Assembly: GCF_004137765.1 (NCBI RefSeq)
Contig: NZ_NOIS01000005.1
Location: forward strand, 186,001 to 250,000
DNA from: Rothia uropygialis
GTDB taxonomy: Bacteria; Actinomycetota; Actinomycetes; Actinomycetales; Micrococcaceae
Reading direction: 5' to 3'
DNA length: 64,000 nt
Translations under genes and position numbers: made by a program
Shown: positions 29,066 to 37,839 of the stretch, one piece after another
Layout of the letters: the number at the start of each line of letters is the position of its first letter
Position numbering within the stretch: position 1 is the stretch's first letter
Notes under the pieces: generated by a model
Database searches by the model: none
What the model was told of the DNA's origin: nothing
What the model saw: only the letters and a program-made list of their open reading frames with translations

Positions 29066-29823
29066 GCTGAATCTCCCTTGCGGTTGGATGAAGCGCTCTT
29101 CCTTGTAGTGGTGGAGCGCTTAGTCGTGTTCTGCGATTTGCTCGCCGATGATTTCGCAGTGGTACCCCGCTTTGAGGCGCCTCGCGCGGACCCCGAACCG
29201 CGCTTAGCGGCGCCCTGGGAGGAAGAGGACCGTTTTCGTGCTGGGCGCTTCGGTTTTTCCTCAGCAGCAGGCTCCTCCTCAGAAGGCTCCTCCTCAGCAG
29301 CAGGCTCCTCCTCGGAAGCCTCCTCCTCAGCAGGCTCCTCCTCAGCAGCAGGCTCCTCCTCACCTAATTCATCCACAGGTTCCTCGCCGGGAGGTGCTTC
29401 TTCTTCCTGGACGTCGTCTTCGGGGGCGCCCTGTGGCTGGTCTTCAACTGGCGCGTCGGACTCGGCCTCGTCCTCCGCGCCTTCGGGTTGCAAGCTCTTC
29501 GCGGATTCGTCGAGGGACGCTTTCAGCCTGTCCGTTCGCTCTTGCAGCTTGGCGCCCAGCTGGTCGGCTCCCCGCGTTGCCAGACCCTTTGCCGCGTCCT
29601 TGCCAGAATCAGCGAGACGCCCAGTGATTTTTTCCCCCAACTCTTTGAGCTCAGGAGTGGACTGGGCAAACTGAGTGAGAGCTCCTGTCAATTGTTTGCG
29701 CTTGCTGAAAGCCGTGGTTCCAGAAACCGTACTTGCGACCACCAGGGCAAGCTTCAGCTTCTTGGCTCGTCCGAGCAAATAACCGCCTAAAAGCAGGCCT
29801 GCAGTCTTCGTTTTTTTGTCCAT
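29062..29823 (-). CDS. Low-complexity charged protein, first gene of the gas vesicle operon
   Basis: This 253-residue protein has no recognised enzymatic domain. It begins with a basic, weakly hydrophobic helix (GLLLGGYLLGRAKKLKLALVV), then a helical segment. An acidic repeat follows from about residue 130 to 190, made of variants of PAAEEEP and SEEEP. The tail is strongly basic, rich in S, K, R and T, and histone-like in composition. GGAG lies seven bases before the ATG. Its place at the head of the operon and tight overlap with the next gene tie it to gas vesicles. Possible roles are crowding, scaffolding or surface coating of vesicles, all speculative. Confidence 0.75.
   Translation of the reverse strand: MDKKTKTAGLLLGGYLLGRAKKLKLALVVASTVSGTTAFSKRKQLTGALTQFAQSTPELKELGEKITGRLADSGKDAAKGLATRGADQLGAKLQERTDRLKASLDESAKSLQPEGAEDEAESDAPVEDQPQGAPEDDVQEEEAPPGEEPVDELGEEEPAAEEEPAEEEASEEEPAAEEEPSEEEPAAEEKPKRPARKRSSSSQGAAKRGSGSARGASKRGTTAKSSASKSQNTTKRSTTTRKSASSNRKGDSA
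29259..29371. repeat. Imperfect tandem repeat encoding the acidic block
   Basis: On the plus strand, variants of CCTCAGCAGCAGGCTCCTC recur several times with a period of about 12-27 bases. They encode the Glu/Ala/Pro repeats of the first gas vesicle operon protein. Such repeats are prone to length change, so this protein may vary in size between strains. Confidence 0.7.
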
Positions 29824-29941
29824 GCTGCATCTCCGAACCCGTGCTTCGTAGCACTGCTAGCTAGTGAGGATTTACCTATCCTTGGTTTGCTCAGTCTTCC
29901 AGCTCCAGGCATTCCTGGCTATAGAAATATTGCAATTTTTG

Positions 29942-29962
29942 GCGTTTGACTAGCGGAAACGC
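29942..29962. promoter_or_regulatory. Inverted repeat GCGTTT-N9-AAACGC upstream of gas vesicle operon
   Basis: Two exact six-base arms separated by nine bases lie about 120-140 bases upstream of the first gas vesicle ATG. Spacing of about two helical turns fits a dimeric repressor or activator. No regulator gene is adjacent in the window, so the protein is unknown. Confidence 0.45.
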
Positions 29963-29975
29963 TGGCACGGCACAC

Positions 29976-29990
29976 ATTATGGGCCATAAT
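29976..29990. promoter_or_regulatory. Perfect palindrome ATTATGG-g-CCATAAT upstream of gas vesicle operon
   Basis: A 15-base perfect palindrome with seven-base arms lies 14 bases beyond the first inverted repeat, in the AT-rich part of the spacer. It is a strong candidate operator for gas vesicle expression by symmetry and position alone. Confidence 0.5.
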
Positions 29991-30324
29991 CTGAAGGCCC
30001 AAAGTTCAAATTCCGAGATGGGGGAGGATGTATCGGTCGAGTGACCGACGCGTCCGGAGTTGACCTAGCCGGGCTTTTTCGATCAATCTCACCAATTTTT
30101 CTTCGATATAGCCGATCACGAGCCAGATCAAGGGTTCTCTTGCCCCGCCTGCCCATGCAGTCCGGGACGTCGAGAGCAAAGGCCCCAAATGGATGAGGGT
30201 CAACCGATCAACAGGCACCAGGGGTGAATACTCATGTGATGTTCGACGGCCCATCCGGTTCTGGCACGGAAGCTCCCATCGCGGAGCCACCTCACGAACG
30301 GGAGAGATCCGCCCAGGTCAGTCC

Positions 30325-31209
30325 TCAGTCTCTGAACAACTGGCCGTCCGAGATCCAGACGCTGAGATCCTTCAAATTCGGGTCAATCTCACGGGTCTGT
30401 TCGATATTCGCCGCGTAGGCGTCGGTCTGCGCAAGCCACCGGAACATGGTGAACATTTCTTCCTGATCCTGGATGCTCTCCAACGGCAAGGCCTCGTATC
30501 TGGTCGGGACGGAAGCCGCCTCCGCAATCACCTCAGCGACGGCCTCGCCAGTAAGCTCATCTGCGGCAATTTCTATTACTCCTTCGGGCACAAGCTCAGG
30601 ATCTTGTAATACCGCGGCGGATACACGTCCTATGTCATCGACAGCGATCATTTGCAAGGGCACGTCTCCCGGCATTGGCATACGGACCACAATCGAACCG
30701 TCGTTGTCCTTCTGTGCCATGCCGAGCAAATTGTCCATGAAGAATACTGGCCGAATTACCGTCACGTGTACGCCAGAACCTAGGTTCTGAAGTTCTCTCT
30801 CAACCTGGTACTTACTGTCGAAGTGTGGGATACCCGTATCCCTCTCCGCACTGCCGACAGAGCTGAACACGATCCTGGCGACTCCCGCTTCAATAGCTGC
30901 ATCCGCGAGGGCCTTTCCTTGGCCAATCTCGGCAGCCGCGCCATCTGTGCCGAAAGGTGTGGTCATGAACCACAATGCGCCGAGACCTTGCATCGCTGGC
31001 GCAAGCGTATCGGGCTCATCCAAATCTGCCCGCACGACCTGCGCACCACGCTCCGCCAGCCGCTTAGCGGCCTCAGACTCGGGTCGGCGGACCAACGCAC
31101 GAACCGGCATCCCCAGGTCCAAAAGAGCGGTCGCCGTCGCGCCGCCTTGTTTCCCCGTGGCAGCGAACACCCCATAAACGAACACTTCGTTTTTGTGTTT
31201 TTTACTCAT
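30325..31209 (-). CDS. NmrA-like NAD(P)-binding oxidoreductase family protein
   Basis: This 294-residue Rossmann protein has the N-terminal motif VFAATGKQGG, a variant of GATGxxG, and the NmrA/HSCARG layout (ARIVFSSVG, then HFDSKYQVE and VIRPVFFMDNL). The active-site Tyr-Lys pair of classical SDRs is not clearly present, as is usual for NmrA proteins, which sense NAD(P) state or act as quinone or isoflavone reductases. It stands alone, with open spacers on both sides. The gene name and substrate cannot be given. Confidence 0.87.
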   Translation of the reverse strand: MSKKHKNEVFVYGVFAATGKQGGATATALLDLGMPVRALVRRPESEAAKRLAERGAQVVRADLDEPDTLAPAMQGLGALWFMTTPFGTDGAAAEIGQGKALADAAIEAGVARIVFSSVGSAERDTGIPHFDSKYQVERELQNLGSGVHVTVIRPVFFMDNLLGMAQKDNDGSIVVRMPMPGDVPLQMIAVDDIGRVSAAVLQDPELVPEGVIEIAADELTGEAVAEVIAEAASVPTRYEALPLESIQDQEEMFTMFRWLAQTDAYAANIEQTREIDPNLKDLSVWISDGQLFRD

Positions 31210-31765
31210 GTCGGGTTTTTCCTCTCGTCAACTTGCTGTTTACTCGTCGGTTTAGGTGGCCACGCGAGTGAGTCACACTGTTGGCTATGGCCAAGTAGAA
31301 GGCACTCTAGACCCCCCGGTCCGTAGCAAGATCACCTGGGAACCAAAGTTCAGCTCCCCAACCCGATACCTCGATGCCAAGGGGAAGGCGAGAGGCACTC
31401 ATCCTTCCCTGTCTCAATGGAGATCGGCGGTAACGCCAGACATGGAAATTCTGTTCACAGGTCAGCACTCCACTGCCCTATCCTTGTTGCCACGTGTCCA
31501 GCCCATTGATCAAGATTTCGGTTGGTTCAGGCCCGGAAGCGGTATTCGCGAAACTCTGGGGGCCTGATCCGCCAAAAAGCCGTAACCTCGGTCAGATGGT
31601 CGCGCCCTTCTGTTCGCGCTCACCGCCCGACGGGAAATGGGCCAGCAATAGTTCGTGTGCTGTCATAACCCTTGACTTATCCGGTCGCGTGCTTTGGGGG
31701 CGACTCGTCAAGCCCCCATACCGCCGAAGAGCGCGTGACCGTCGTATCGTATAACGGCTGTTCAG
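31210..31765. other. Intergenic region, no gene seen
   Basis: These 556 bases separate the NmrA-like and SRPBCC genes, both on the minus strand. Several open frames exist but none has a ribosome site with a recognisable product. The only structure I can support is the GC hairpin at 31696-31717. The promoter of the NmrA-like gene must lie just upstream of 31209. Confidence 0.4.
31696..31717 (-). terminator. GC hairpin after the SRPBCC gene
   Basis: GGGGGC and GCCCCC form a six-base GC stem with a ten-base loop, about 50 bases downstream of the SRPBCC stop. There is no T-tract, so terminator function is only possible. Confidence 0.35.
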
Positions 31766-32269
31766 TTAGCCAGCTTGTTCAAACTCAGCCTTCATCGTCG
31801 CCAGCGTGCGTTGGATGTTTTTCCGTTGGAAATCCGCGAAGGGCTTGCCGCCGGTGACGGCTCGGTCGAACACACCGGCCAACCAGTCGGGCCACTTCGT
31901 TCGTTGATCGGTCCAGGTCTCGGTGACGCGAGTGCCACCGTCGACTTCTTCGAAGCCGTAGGCCCACCGGGCGATCCCGCCGCGCAGAATGGGCGAACGA
32001 GGCCCGATCTTGCGCACTTCGAAGGCAAAGCTCTTCTTCGGCACGGATTCGATCACGACGCACTGGGTAATCCAGCGAGCCCTGCCGCGATGGTTGGTGC
32101 CGTTGAAAACCTCGCCATCGTTCAATGGCCGGCCGCCCTCCGGCCCCACTGCCCCGGTATTTTCTGGACTCCATCGGGGCATCTGCGTTGGATCGGCGAC
32201 CTGGTTCCAGATCGTCTCAGCGTCTGCTCTGATCACCACGCTGTCGCTTACCTGCATTGTGCGGTTCAT
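31766..32269 (-). CDS. SRPBCC family protein
   Basis: This 167-residue START-like protein has the N-terminal strand VSDSVVIRADAETIWNQVAD, then MPRWSPEN, and a C-terminal helix typical of polyketide cyclase/dehydrase (SRPBCC) proteins, which bind hydrophobic ligands. The ATG at 32269 is chosen because GAGGAGAGG lies about six bases upstream. It has no obvious operon partner: the FAD reductase is divergent. The substrate is unknown. Confidence 0.85.
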   Translation of the reverse strand: MNRTMQVSDSVVIRADAETIWNQVADPTQMPRWSPENTGAVGPEGGRPLNDGEVFNGTNHRGRARWITQCVVIESVPKKSFAFEVRKIGPRSPILRGGIARWAYGFEEVDGGTRVTETWTDQRTKWPDWLAGVFDRAVTGGKPFADFQRKNIQRTLATMKAEFEQAG

Positions 32270-32485
32270 TCGGGTCCTCTCCTCAATTGACTCCACACTA
32301 GGCCGCCTTCCTCGGCGGTGTATACCTCGCCTCCCGCGTAACCCGCGGGAGGATCCAGTGGCACCGTGGGTCGACGGCCTACCGCGCCACGCATGCGGCT
32401 CTCTGCGTCTCAGCGAGCCCGGTCTACAGGATCAAGGACGCTCGATGCCATGGACTTTACGGGGCGCGGTACCCATACTGGCCGC

Positions 32486-33712
32486 ATGGCTATTGATCCA
32501 GACTTTGCGCCCAATTCCCTGCCTAACGAGGTGGCTCTGCTGGTCATCGGCAGTGGGCCGGCAGGGATGGCCGCGGCTCGGAGCTATGCCGAGGGCGGCG
32601 GGGTCGGAACGGTGCTGGTCCTCACCGCCGACGCGGACCCACCCTACGAGCGGCCCCCTCTGAGCAAAGAGATGTTGGCCGGCGAACAGGCCGTTCACCC
32701 GCGGCCCATCAATGAGGATCCATTGCCTGATCAAGTCATGCTGCGGTTGAAGTCCGAGGTCACCGGCGTGGACCGTAAAAGACGTACGGTGCACTGCGAA
32801 ACTGTGGAGGGACAGTGCAGCGTTCGGTACTCACGGTTGGTGATAGCGGTTGGCTCCCGGCCAAAGGCGCTGCCCGGCGCCGACGACGACGCGCAGGTCC
32901 ATCTGCTGCGCTCGTTGCAGCAGGGACGAGAATTGGTGGACGCAGTCGATGCAGCACGCACTGCCGTGGTGGTCGGATCCGGATTCATCGGCTGTGAGGC
33001 GGCAGCGTCTCTGGCTGGCCGCGGCGTTCGGACGACCATGGTCACTCCGGAATCCGCCCCGCAGGCTGCCCGGCTGGGGCGGACTGCCGGAGACCGTGTG
33101 AGCGGCTGGTTGCGGGAGGCCGGGGTCGAGCTCCGCACGGAGGTGCAGGTCGAGACGGTGCGCGCGCCGTGCACGGTGCATCTGGACGACGGTACGGTGC
33201 TCACTCCGGACCTGATACTCGCCTCCGTCGGGGTCGAGCAGAACGGTGACCTGTTCGCCGATGCCGGGTTCCGGGTGGAGCAGGGCCGCCTGGTCGTGGA
33301 CGAGCAATTGCGGGCCGGCCCGGCGGAGTGGGCTGCCGGTGATGTGGCACAAGCCCAGCACGCGGTGGCCGGGCGGCAACTCGCCGTCGAACACTGGGGA
33401 GACGCGCTGAGCATGGGGGAAGTTGCGGGTCGCAACGCCGCGGTGGCAAGCACTGGCATTGGAGAACCACGAGCATGGGACGCGATTCCCGGATTCTGGT
33501 CCGTCATCGGCGAGCACACGCTCAAGTACGCGGCTTGGGGTGACGGATACGCGACCGATCACCCGGTCGAACACGGGGACGGCTTCACCGTGTGGTATGC
33601 GGACGAGGACGGAACGCTCGTCGGAGTGCTGACGCATGAGGCAGACGCGGACTACGACCGCGGAAGCGAGTGGATCAAGCAGAAGCGTCCAGTGCGTGAG
33701 GTCGCATCTTGA
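32486..33712 (+). CDS. FAD-dependent NAD(P)H oxidoreductase (ferredoxin/rubredoxin reductase type)
   Basis: This pyridine nucleotide-disulfide oxidoreductase-like protein has an N-terminal FAD site (LLVIGSGPAGMAAARSY), the YERPPLSKEML segment shared with bacterial ferredoxin reductases, and a central NAD(P)H site (VVVGSGFIGCEAAASLAGRG). WAAGDVAQ binds FAD again. The redox-active CxxC of thioredoxin reductases is absent, which fits a ferredoxin/rubredoxin reductase-type enzyme. The start at 32486 is uncertain; longer in-frame starts at 32366 and 32450 exist and no good ribosome site is seen. It is divergent from the SRPBCC gene. Confidence 0.88.
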   Translation: MAIDPDFAPNSLPNEVALLVIGSGPAGMAAARSYAEGGGVGTVLVLTADADPPYERPPLSKEMLAGEQAVHPRPINEDPLPDQVMLRLKSEVTGVDRKRRTVHCETVEGQCSVRYSRLVIAVGSRPKALPGADDDAQVHLLRSLQQGRELVDAVDAARTAVVVGSGFIGCEAAASLAGRGVRTTMVTPESAPQAARLGRTAGDRVSGWLREAGVELRTEVQVETVRAPCTVHLDDGTVLTPDLILASVGVEQNGDLFADAGFRVEQGRLVVDEQLRAGPAEWAAGDVAQAQHAVAGRQLAVEHWGDALSMGEVAGRNAAVASTGIGEPRAWDAIPGFWSVIGEHTLKYAAWGDGYATDHPVEHGDGFTVWYADEDGTLVGVLTHEADADYDRGSEWIKQKRPVREVAS

Positions 33713-33798
33713 GGTCAAGGACTCGAGGGCCTGCGGTCAAACAGAGTCTCGACGGAGGCAGGCTTCATAACCTGCCTGGCCACGCGTAGTGTGCGGAT

Positions 33799-34551
33799 AT
33801 GGGACCTCATGACTTGAGAAGCTTTGGAACCGGGTTCGCCGCAGGAATCGGAGCGACGGCAGCCGCTCTGTTGGGCAGGACCGTGATGACCGCCGTCAGG
33901 ACAAGCAAGGGCCATCCTTGGAAGCACCGGATTCTCGACTTGAGCTCGAGCCTGCTTCAGAAAAAATATCCTCTCGATGCGATGAGCACCTATCTCGACG
34001 GCCTACACATGTATGCGGATGACATGGGGCGCCAAGTCCAGGCGGCCCATTTCTGCATCCACCTGCACCACGATCTCCATCAATGCGTGATCTTCGATCG
34101 AAATTCGGCCGACGCGCGTCTGATCGGCATCGAATACATCATCAGCGAGGAGCGGTTCCGCACCCTTCCCGAGGATGAACAGAGGCTGTGGCACAGTCAT
34201 CATTACGAGATCGCATCCGGGATCCTCACGGCTCCGGGTGTGCCGGAGATCGCCGAACACGCGTATTTCCGGGACTTGGTCACCACGTATGGGAAAACGT
34301 TTCACACGTGGCAGTACGATCGCGAGGACTTCCCGTATGGGATTCCGCAGCTCATGATGGCTTTGACCGAGGACGGCCAGGCCGATGAGGAACTCGTCCA
34401 CGAACGCGACCGCCGACTTGGCATTTCCACACGGCGCCAACGTGAGAAACGCCAGGACATTCCCATCCCAGACGTCGCTCGTGAGGCGAACCCCTGGGAA
34501 AGCGGGCGCACCGTGCAAACGACACTGGACCAGGTGGACTTCAGACGGTAA
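33799..34551 (+). CDS. DUF1264 (oil body-associated protein-like) protein
   Basis: This 250-residue protein matches the DUF1264/OBAP family across its middle: LDGLHMYADDMGRQVQAAHF, then CVIFDRNSADARLIGIEYII, WHSHHYEIASGIL and YGKTFHTWQ. Plant homologues associate with oil bodies; the bacterial role is unknown. Conserved His residues (HxCxHLHHD, HSHHYE) suggest metal binding. Residues about 9-30 are a weakly hydrophobic Gly/Ala-rich stretch, perhaps a membrane anchor. It is followed 48 bases later by the GH3 enzyme on the same strand, though no functional link is known. Confidence 0.85.
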   Translation: MGPHDLRSFGTGFAAGIGATAAALLGRTVMTAVRTSKGHPWKHRILDLSSSLLQKKYPLDAMSTYLDGLHMYADDMGRQVQAAHFCIHLHHDLHQCVIFDRNSADARLIGIEYIISEERFRTLPEDEQRLWHSHHYEIASGILTAPGVPEIAEHAYFRDLVTTYGKTFHTWQYDREDFPYGIPQLMMALTEDGQADEELVHERDRRLGISTRRQREKRQDIPIPDVAREANPWESGRTVQTTLDQVDFRR

Positions 34552-34599
34552 GGCAAGTCCCAGCGAGACCCCATTCAACCCCACGAAAGCGAGAAGACC

Positions 34600-36816
34600 G
34601 TGGTCAGTTCACAGGACCTCACGCTCGAAGAAAAGGCCCAGCTGCTCAGCGGCAAGGACTTCTGGACCACCAAGAACATCGACCGGGTTGATGTCCCGTC
34701 GATCATGCTCACGGACGGCCCTCATGGCCTCCGCAAGCAGGCTGGCTCCAGCGACAATCTCGGTATCAATGAATCCGTTCCGGCGACTTGTTTTCCGCCC
34801 GCCGTCGCACTCGGGTCAGCGTTCGACCCGGACCTGGCAGAACGGGTGGGCCAGGCACTGGGCGTCGAGGCGGCCATTGAGGACGTCTCGGTACTTCTGG
34901 GCCCTGGGGTGAACATCAAACGTTCACCCTTGTGCGGCCGTAATTTCGAGTATTTCTCCGAGGATCCGTACCACGCGGGGACGGTTGCCGCGGGGCTCGT
35001 ACAAGGTATCCAGTCGCAAAACGTCGGTGCTTGCCTCAAACACTTCGCGGCAAATAACCAGGAGGAAGACCGCATGCGGGTTTCTGCGGACGTCGACGAC
35101 CGCCCGCTCCGAGAAATCTACTTCCGCGCTTTCGAAAGAGTCGTCAAAGAAGCCGAGCCGTGGACCGTGATGTGCTCCTACAACAAAATCAACGGCACAT
35201 ACGCTTCGGAACACTCCTGGTTGTTAACCGACGTACTGCGAGAGGCCTGGGGCTTCGATGGAATGGTGGTCTCCGACTGGGGAGCCGTCCACGACCGTGT
35301 TGCGGGCGTCAAGGCGGGGATGGATCTCGAGATGCCGTCGTCGGATGGCATCACGGATGCGCAGGTTCTCGACGCGGTACATGCAGGCCGGCTGGAGGCA
35401 ACCTTGGTCGACCGGTCGGCCCAGCGCGTTCTCAACCTGATCGAAAGGTCCGGCCGGCGGGTGAAGCCATCGGGTCCGCTCGACGTCGAGGCTCATCACC
35501 GCATCGCCCGCGAGGCCGCCACGAGATCGGCTGTCCTGCTCAAGAATGACGGCCAGACCCTTCCCCTCAAGGATGGACAGAGCATAGCCCTCATCGGCGA
35601 GTTCGCACGCACCCCTCGTTTCCAAGGCGGCGGTTCTTCTCATATCAACCCGACCCGTGTGGACACGGCCCTCGACACCTTCTGCGAGAAGGTCGGTGAG
35701 CAGGTCGACTTCGCGCCGGGTTTCACCTTCGATGGGAAAGGCTCCGAGGCACTCCGCACCGAGGCCGTGGAACTCGCTCGCACGAAGGACGTCGCGGTCG
35801 TGTTCCTGGGACTGCCCGACGCCGCCGAATCCGAGGGATTCGACCGAACAACCCTTGATATCCCCGCCGATCAGTTGGAACTCCTGAACGAGGTCGTTGC
35901 GGCCAATCCCCGGACCGTCGTCGTGGTCTCCAACGGCGGCGTCGTGGCTCTACCCTTCGCGGATTCGGTTCCCGCCATTGTGGAAGGCTGGTTGCTCGGC
36001 CAAGCAGGCGGGTCGGCTCTCGTGGACATCCTGACCGGCGAGGCCGCTCCTTCAGGGCGCCTCGGAGAAACCATTCCCTATCGCCTCGAGGACACCCCAG
36101 CGTTCGGGAACTTCCCCGGGGAGTTCGGACACGTCCGCTACGGGGAGGGAATCCACGTCGGATACCGCTGGTACGACAAGAGGAATTTCGAGGTAGCTTT
36201 TCCTTTCGGACATGGGCTGGCCTATACGAACTTCGAGTACGGCTCCCCCACGGTTTCCGTCAACGACCACGACGACGTCGAGATCCGCGTGCGTGTCACA
36301 AACACCGGCCAGCGGTCCGGCCGTGAGGTAGTGCAGGTTTATGTCGGGCCGGAGAATTCAGCCGTTGATCGCGCTCCTCGGGAGCTGAAGGCTTTCGTCT
36401 CGGTCGAGATCGCTGCCGGCGAGTCACGCGATGTCGCCCTGACCATCGACCGGGCGAACCTCGCCTACTGGGACATTCGGGTCGACCGTTTCGTCGTCGA
36501 GGGAGGCACATACCGGGTTGAGGTCGGAGCTTCCAGCCGGGACATTCGAGGCGAAGCCACCGTGGAACTCAACGGCGACGAAGTGCGCCTCCCCCTCACC
36601 GCACAGTCTTCGCTGGCGGAAATCCTCGCGCACCCGACCGCTGGTCCCAAGATGCGAGAACACCTGATCTCCTTCTTGGGTTCGACCGCGGACGGCGATG
36701 CGTCGGGGGAACAAGACATGGAATCGCTGATAGGTTCCCTCCCGGTGGGCCGACTGGTCAGCTTTGGCGTGCCGAAGGAGCAGGTCAAGCAATTGATCAG
36801 CCTGGCCCAGCAATAA
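34600..36816 (+). CDS. Glycoside hydrolase family 3 (beta-glucosidase-like)
   Basis: This 738-residue GH3 enzyme has the N-terminal TIM barrel, with ACLKHFAANNQE and the nucleophile Asp in MVVSDWGA. The alpha/beta sandwich domain follows, and a C-terminal fibronectin III-like domain (VEIRVRVTNTGQRSGREVVQ). It should release glucose or another sugar from the non-reducing end of beta-glucosides. No signal peptide is visible, so it is likely cytoplasmic and acts on imported or phosphorylated oligosaccharides or glycosides. The start is GTG. About 70 residues after the Fn3 domain are an extra helical tail. No sugar transporter is adjacent. Confidence 0.93.
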   Translation: MVSSQDLTLEEKAQLLSGKDFWTTKNIDRVDVPSIMLTDGPHGLRKQAGSSDNLGINESVPATCFPPAVALGSAFDPDLAERVGQALGVEAAIEDVSVLLGPGVNIKRSPLCGRNFEYFSEDPYHAGTVAAGLVQGIQSQNVGACLKHFAANNQEEDRMRVSADVDDRPLREIYFRAFERVVKEAEPWTVMCSYNKINGTYASEHSWLLTDVLREAWGFDGMVVSDWGAVHDRVAGVKAGMDLEMPSSDGITDAQVLDAVHAGRLEATLVDRSAQRVLNLIERSGRRVKPSGPLDVEAHHRIAREAATRSAVLLKNDGQTLPLKDGQSIALIGEFARTPRFQGGGSSHINPTRVDTALDTFCEKVGEQVDFAPGFTFDGKGSEALRTEAVELARTKDVAVVFLGLPDAAESEGFDRTTLDIPADQLELLNEVVAANPRTVVVVSNGGVVALPFADSVPAIVEGWLLGQAGGSALVDILTGEAAPSGRLGETIPYRLEDTPAFGNFPGEFGHVRYGEGIHVGYRWYDKRNFEVAFPFGHGLAYTNFEYGSPTVSVNDHDDVEIRVRVTNTGQRSGREVVQVYVGPENSAVDRAPRELKAFVSVEIAAGESRDVALTIDRANLAYWDIRVDRFVVEGGTYRVEVGASSRDIRGEATVELNGDEVRLPLTAQSSLAEILAHPTAGPKMREHLISFLGSTADGDASGEQDMESLIGSLPVGRLVSFGVPKEQVKQLISLAQQ

Positions 36817-36834
36817 TCCGTTTTCGCGGGGGCA

Positions 36835-36861
36835 GCCCGGCAGATCTGAGGCCGGCCGGGC
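36835..36861. terminator. Hairpin between GH3 and ksgA (convergent)
   Basis: GCCCGGC and GCCGGGC form a seven-base stem with a 13-base loop just after the GH3 stop, in the spacer between two convergent genes. No T-tract follows, so it is a weak candidate. Confidence 0.4.
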
Positions 36862-36949
36862 CCAGCAACGGACATGGTCGCTGAGACTTCTACCAGGTGC
36901 AAGGAAGGTCAGATGGCTACGATCTCCACCTGCACTTGCGGAACCGCGC

Positions 36950-37804
36950 TCAGCCCATCCGGGTCCGAGCCGCCTGAGCGATACGGATGAACTCGTGGAT
37001 GTCGAGCCGCTCGCCGCGCAACGAGGGGTCGACACCCGCCGCCTCGAGAATTTCCCCCGAGAGGGCCGAGGATCCGGCCCACCCGGCGAGTGCTGCACGC
37101 AATGTCTTGCGTCGTTGGGCGAATGCGGCGTCGATGGCCGTGAAGAGGACTCCACGATCGACGTCGGCCAACGGCTTGTCTCGGCGCGTGAATGCGACCA
37201 GGCCGGACCGGATCTTCGGCGCAGGCCAAAACACGTTCGTGCCGATCACTCCGGCCTTCGTGACATCGGCGAACCATGCTGCCTTGACGGATGGCACGCC
37301 ATAGATTTTGGATCCGGGCTGGGCCGCGAGCCTGTCAGCCACCTCGTCCTGAACCATCACCAAACCGTGTTTGATGGAGGGGAACCGGTCCAAAAGATTC
37401 AACAGCACCGGTACCGCAACGTTGTACGGAAGATTGGCGACGAGTGCATCCGGTGTTTCGGGGAGCTCATGCACTTTCATCGCGTCCGAAAGCACCACAT
37501 CGAGTCGAGCTGCATCCTCGGTCCGAAAACGCTGAACGGTTTCCGGAAGCTGCCGTGCCAAAGGCGGATCAATCTCCACGGCGACGACGTGCCTCGCGGA
37601 GTCGAGAATGCCCAAGGTCAGCGAACCGAGGCCCGGTCCGACCTCAAGGACCGTCTCGTTCGGCTGGATCTTGGCCGTCGCGATGATCCTGCGAATCGTA
37701 TTCGGGTCGATCACAAAATTCTGACCGAGAGTCTTGGTCGGCCTGATGCCGGCCCGCTCCGCGAGGTCTCGGATCTCGGCGGCACCCAGAAGAGCTGTTT
37801 CCAT
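36950..37804 (-). CDS. ksgA: 16S rRNA (adenine1518/1519-N6)-dimethyltransferase
   Basis: This 284-residue SAM-dependent enzyme dimethylates the two adjacent adenines in helix 45 of 16S rRNA during 30S assembly. Signature motifs: TLGQNFVID at the N-terminus, [12 protein letters not shown] (SAM site), VAVEID and the catalytic NLPYNVAVP. The C-terminal rRNA-binding domain is present ([13 protein letters not shown]). The ATG at 37804 is chosen over the GTG one codon upstream. It is the last gene of rsmI-tatD-ksgA on the minus strand. Confidence 0.96.
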   Translation of the reverse strand: METALLGAAEIRDLAERAGIRPTKTLGQNFVIDPNTIRRIIATAKIQPNETVLEVGPGLGSLTLGILDSARHVVAVEIDPPLARQLPETVQRFRTEDAARLDVVLSDAMKVHELPETPDALVANLPYNVAVPVLLNLLDRFPSIKHGLVMVQDEVADRLAAQPGSKIYGVPSVKAAWFADVTKAGVIGTNVFWPAPKIRSGLVAFTRRDKPLADVDRGVLFTAIDAAFAQRRKTLRAALAGWAGSSALSGEILEAAGVDPSLRGERLDIHEFIRIAQAARTRMG

Positions 37805-37839
37805 CACTTCACGGATTCTACAGGCGCACGAGCATTGCT

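Larger units (their letters stand above)
29824..30324. other. Promoter region of the gas vesicle operon
   Basis: These 501 bases lie between the first gas vesicle gene and the 3' end of the NmrA-like gene. No gene is seen. The AT-rich part at 29920-29995 holds the two symmetrical elements listed separately and is the likely promoter area for the minus-strand operon. I could not assign -35/-10 hexamers with confidence. Confidence 0.5.

Noticed and set aside
29259-29371. CRISPR-like array
   Set aside because: Repeats are short, imperfect, without unique spacers, and are explained by the Glu-rich protein repeat.
28286-29674. Long plus-strand frame rich in Ser/Ala/Gly
   Set aside because: It is the antisense shadow of the acidic repeat regions of two gas vesicle operon genes, where Glu codons read as Ser/Leu codons in reverse.
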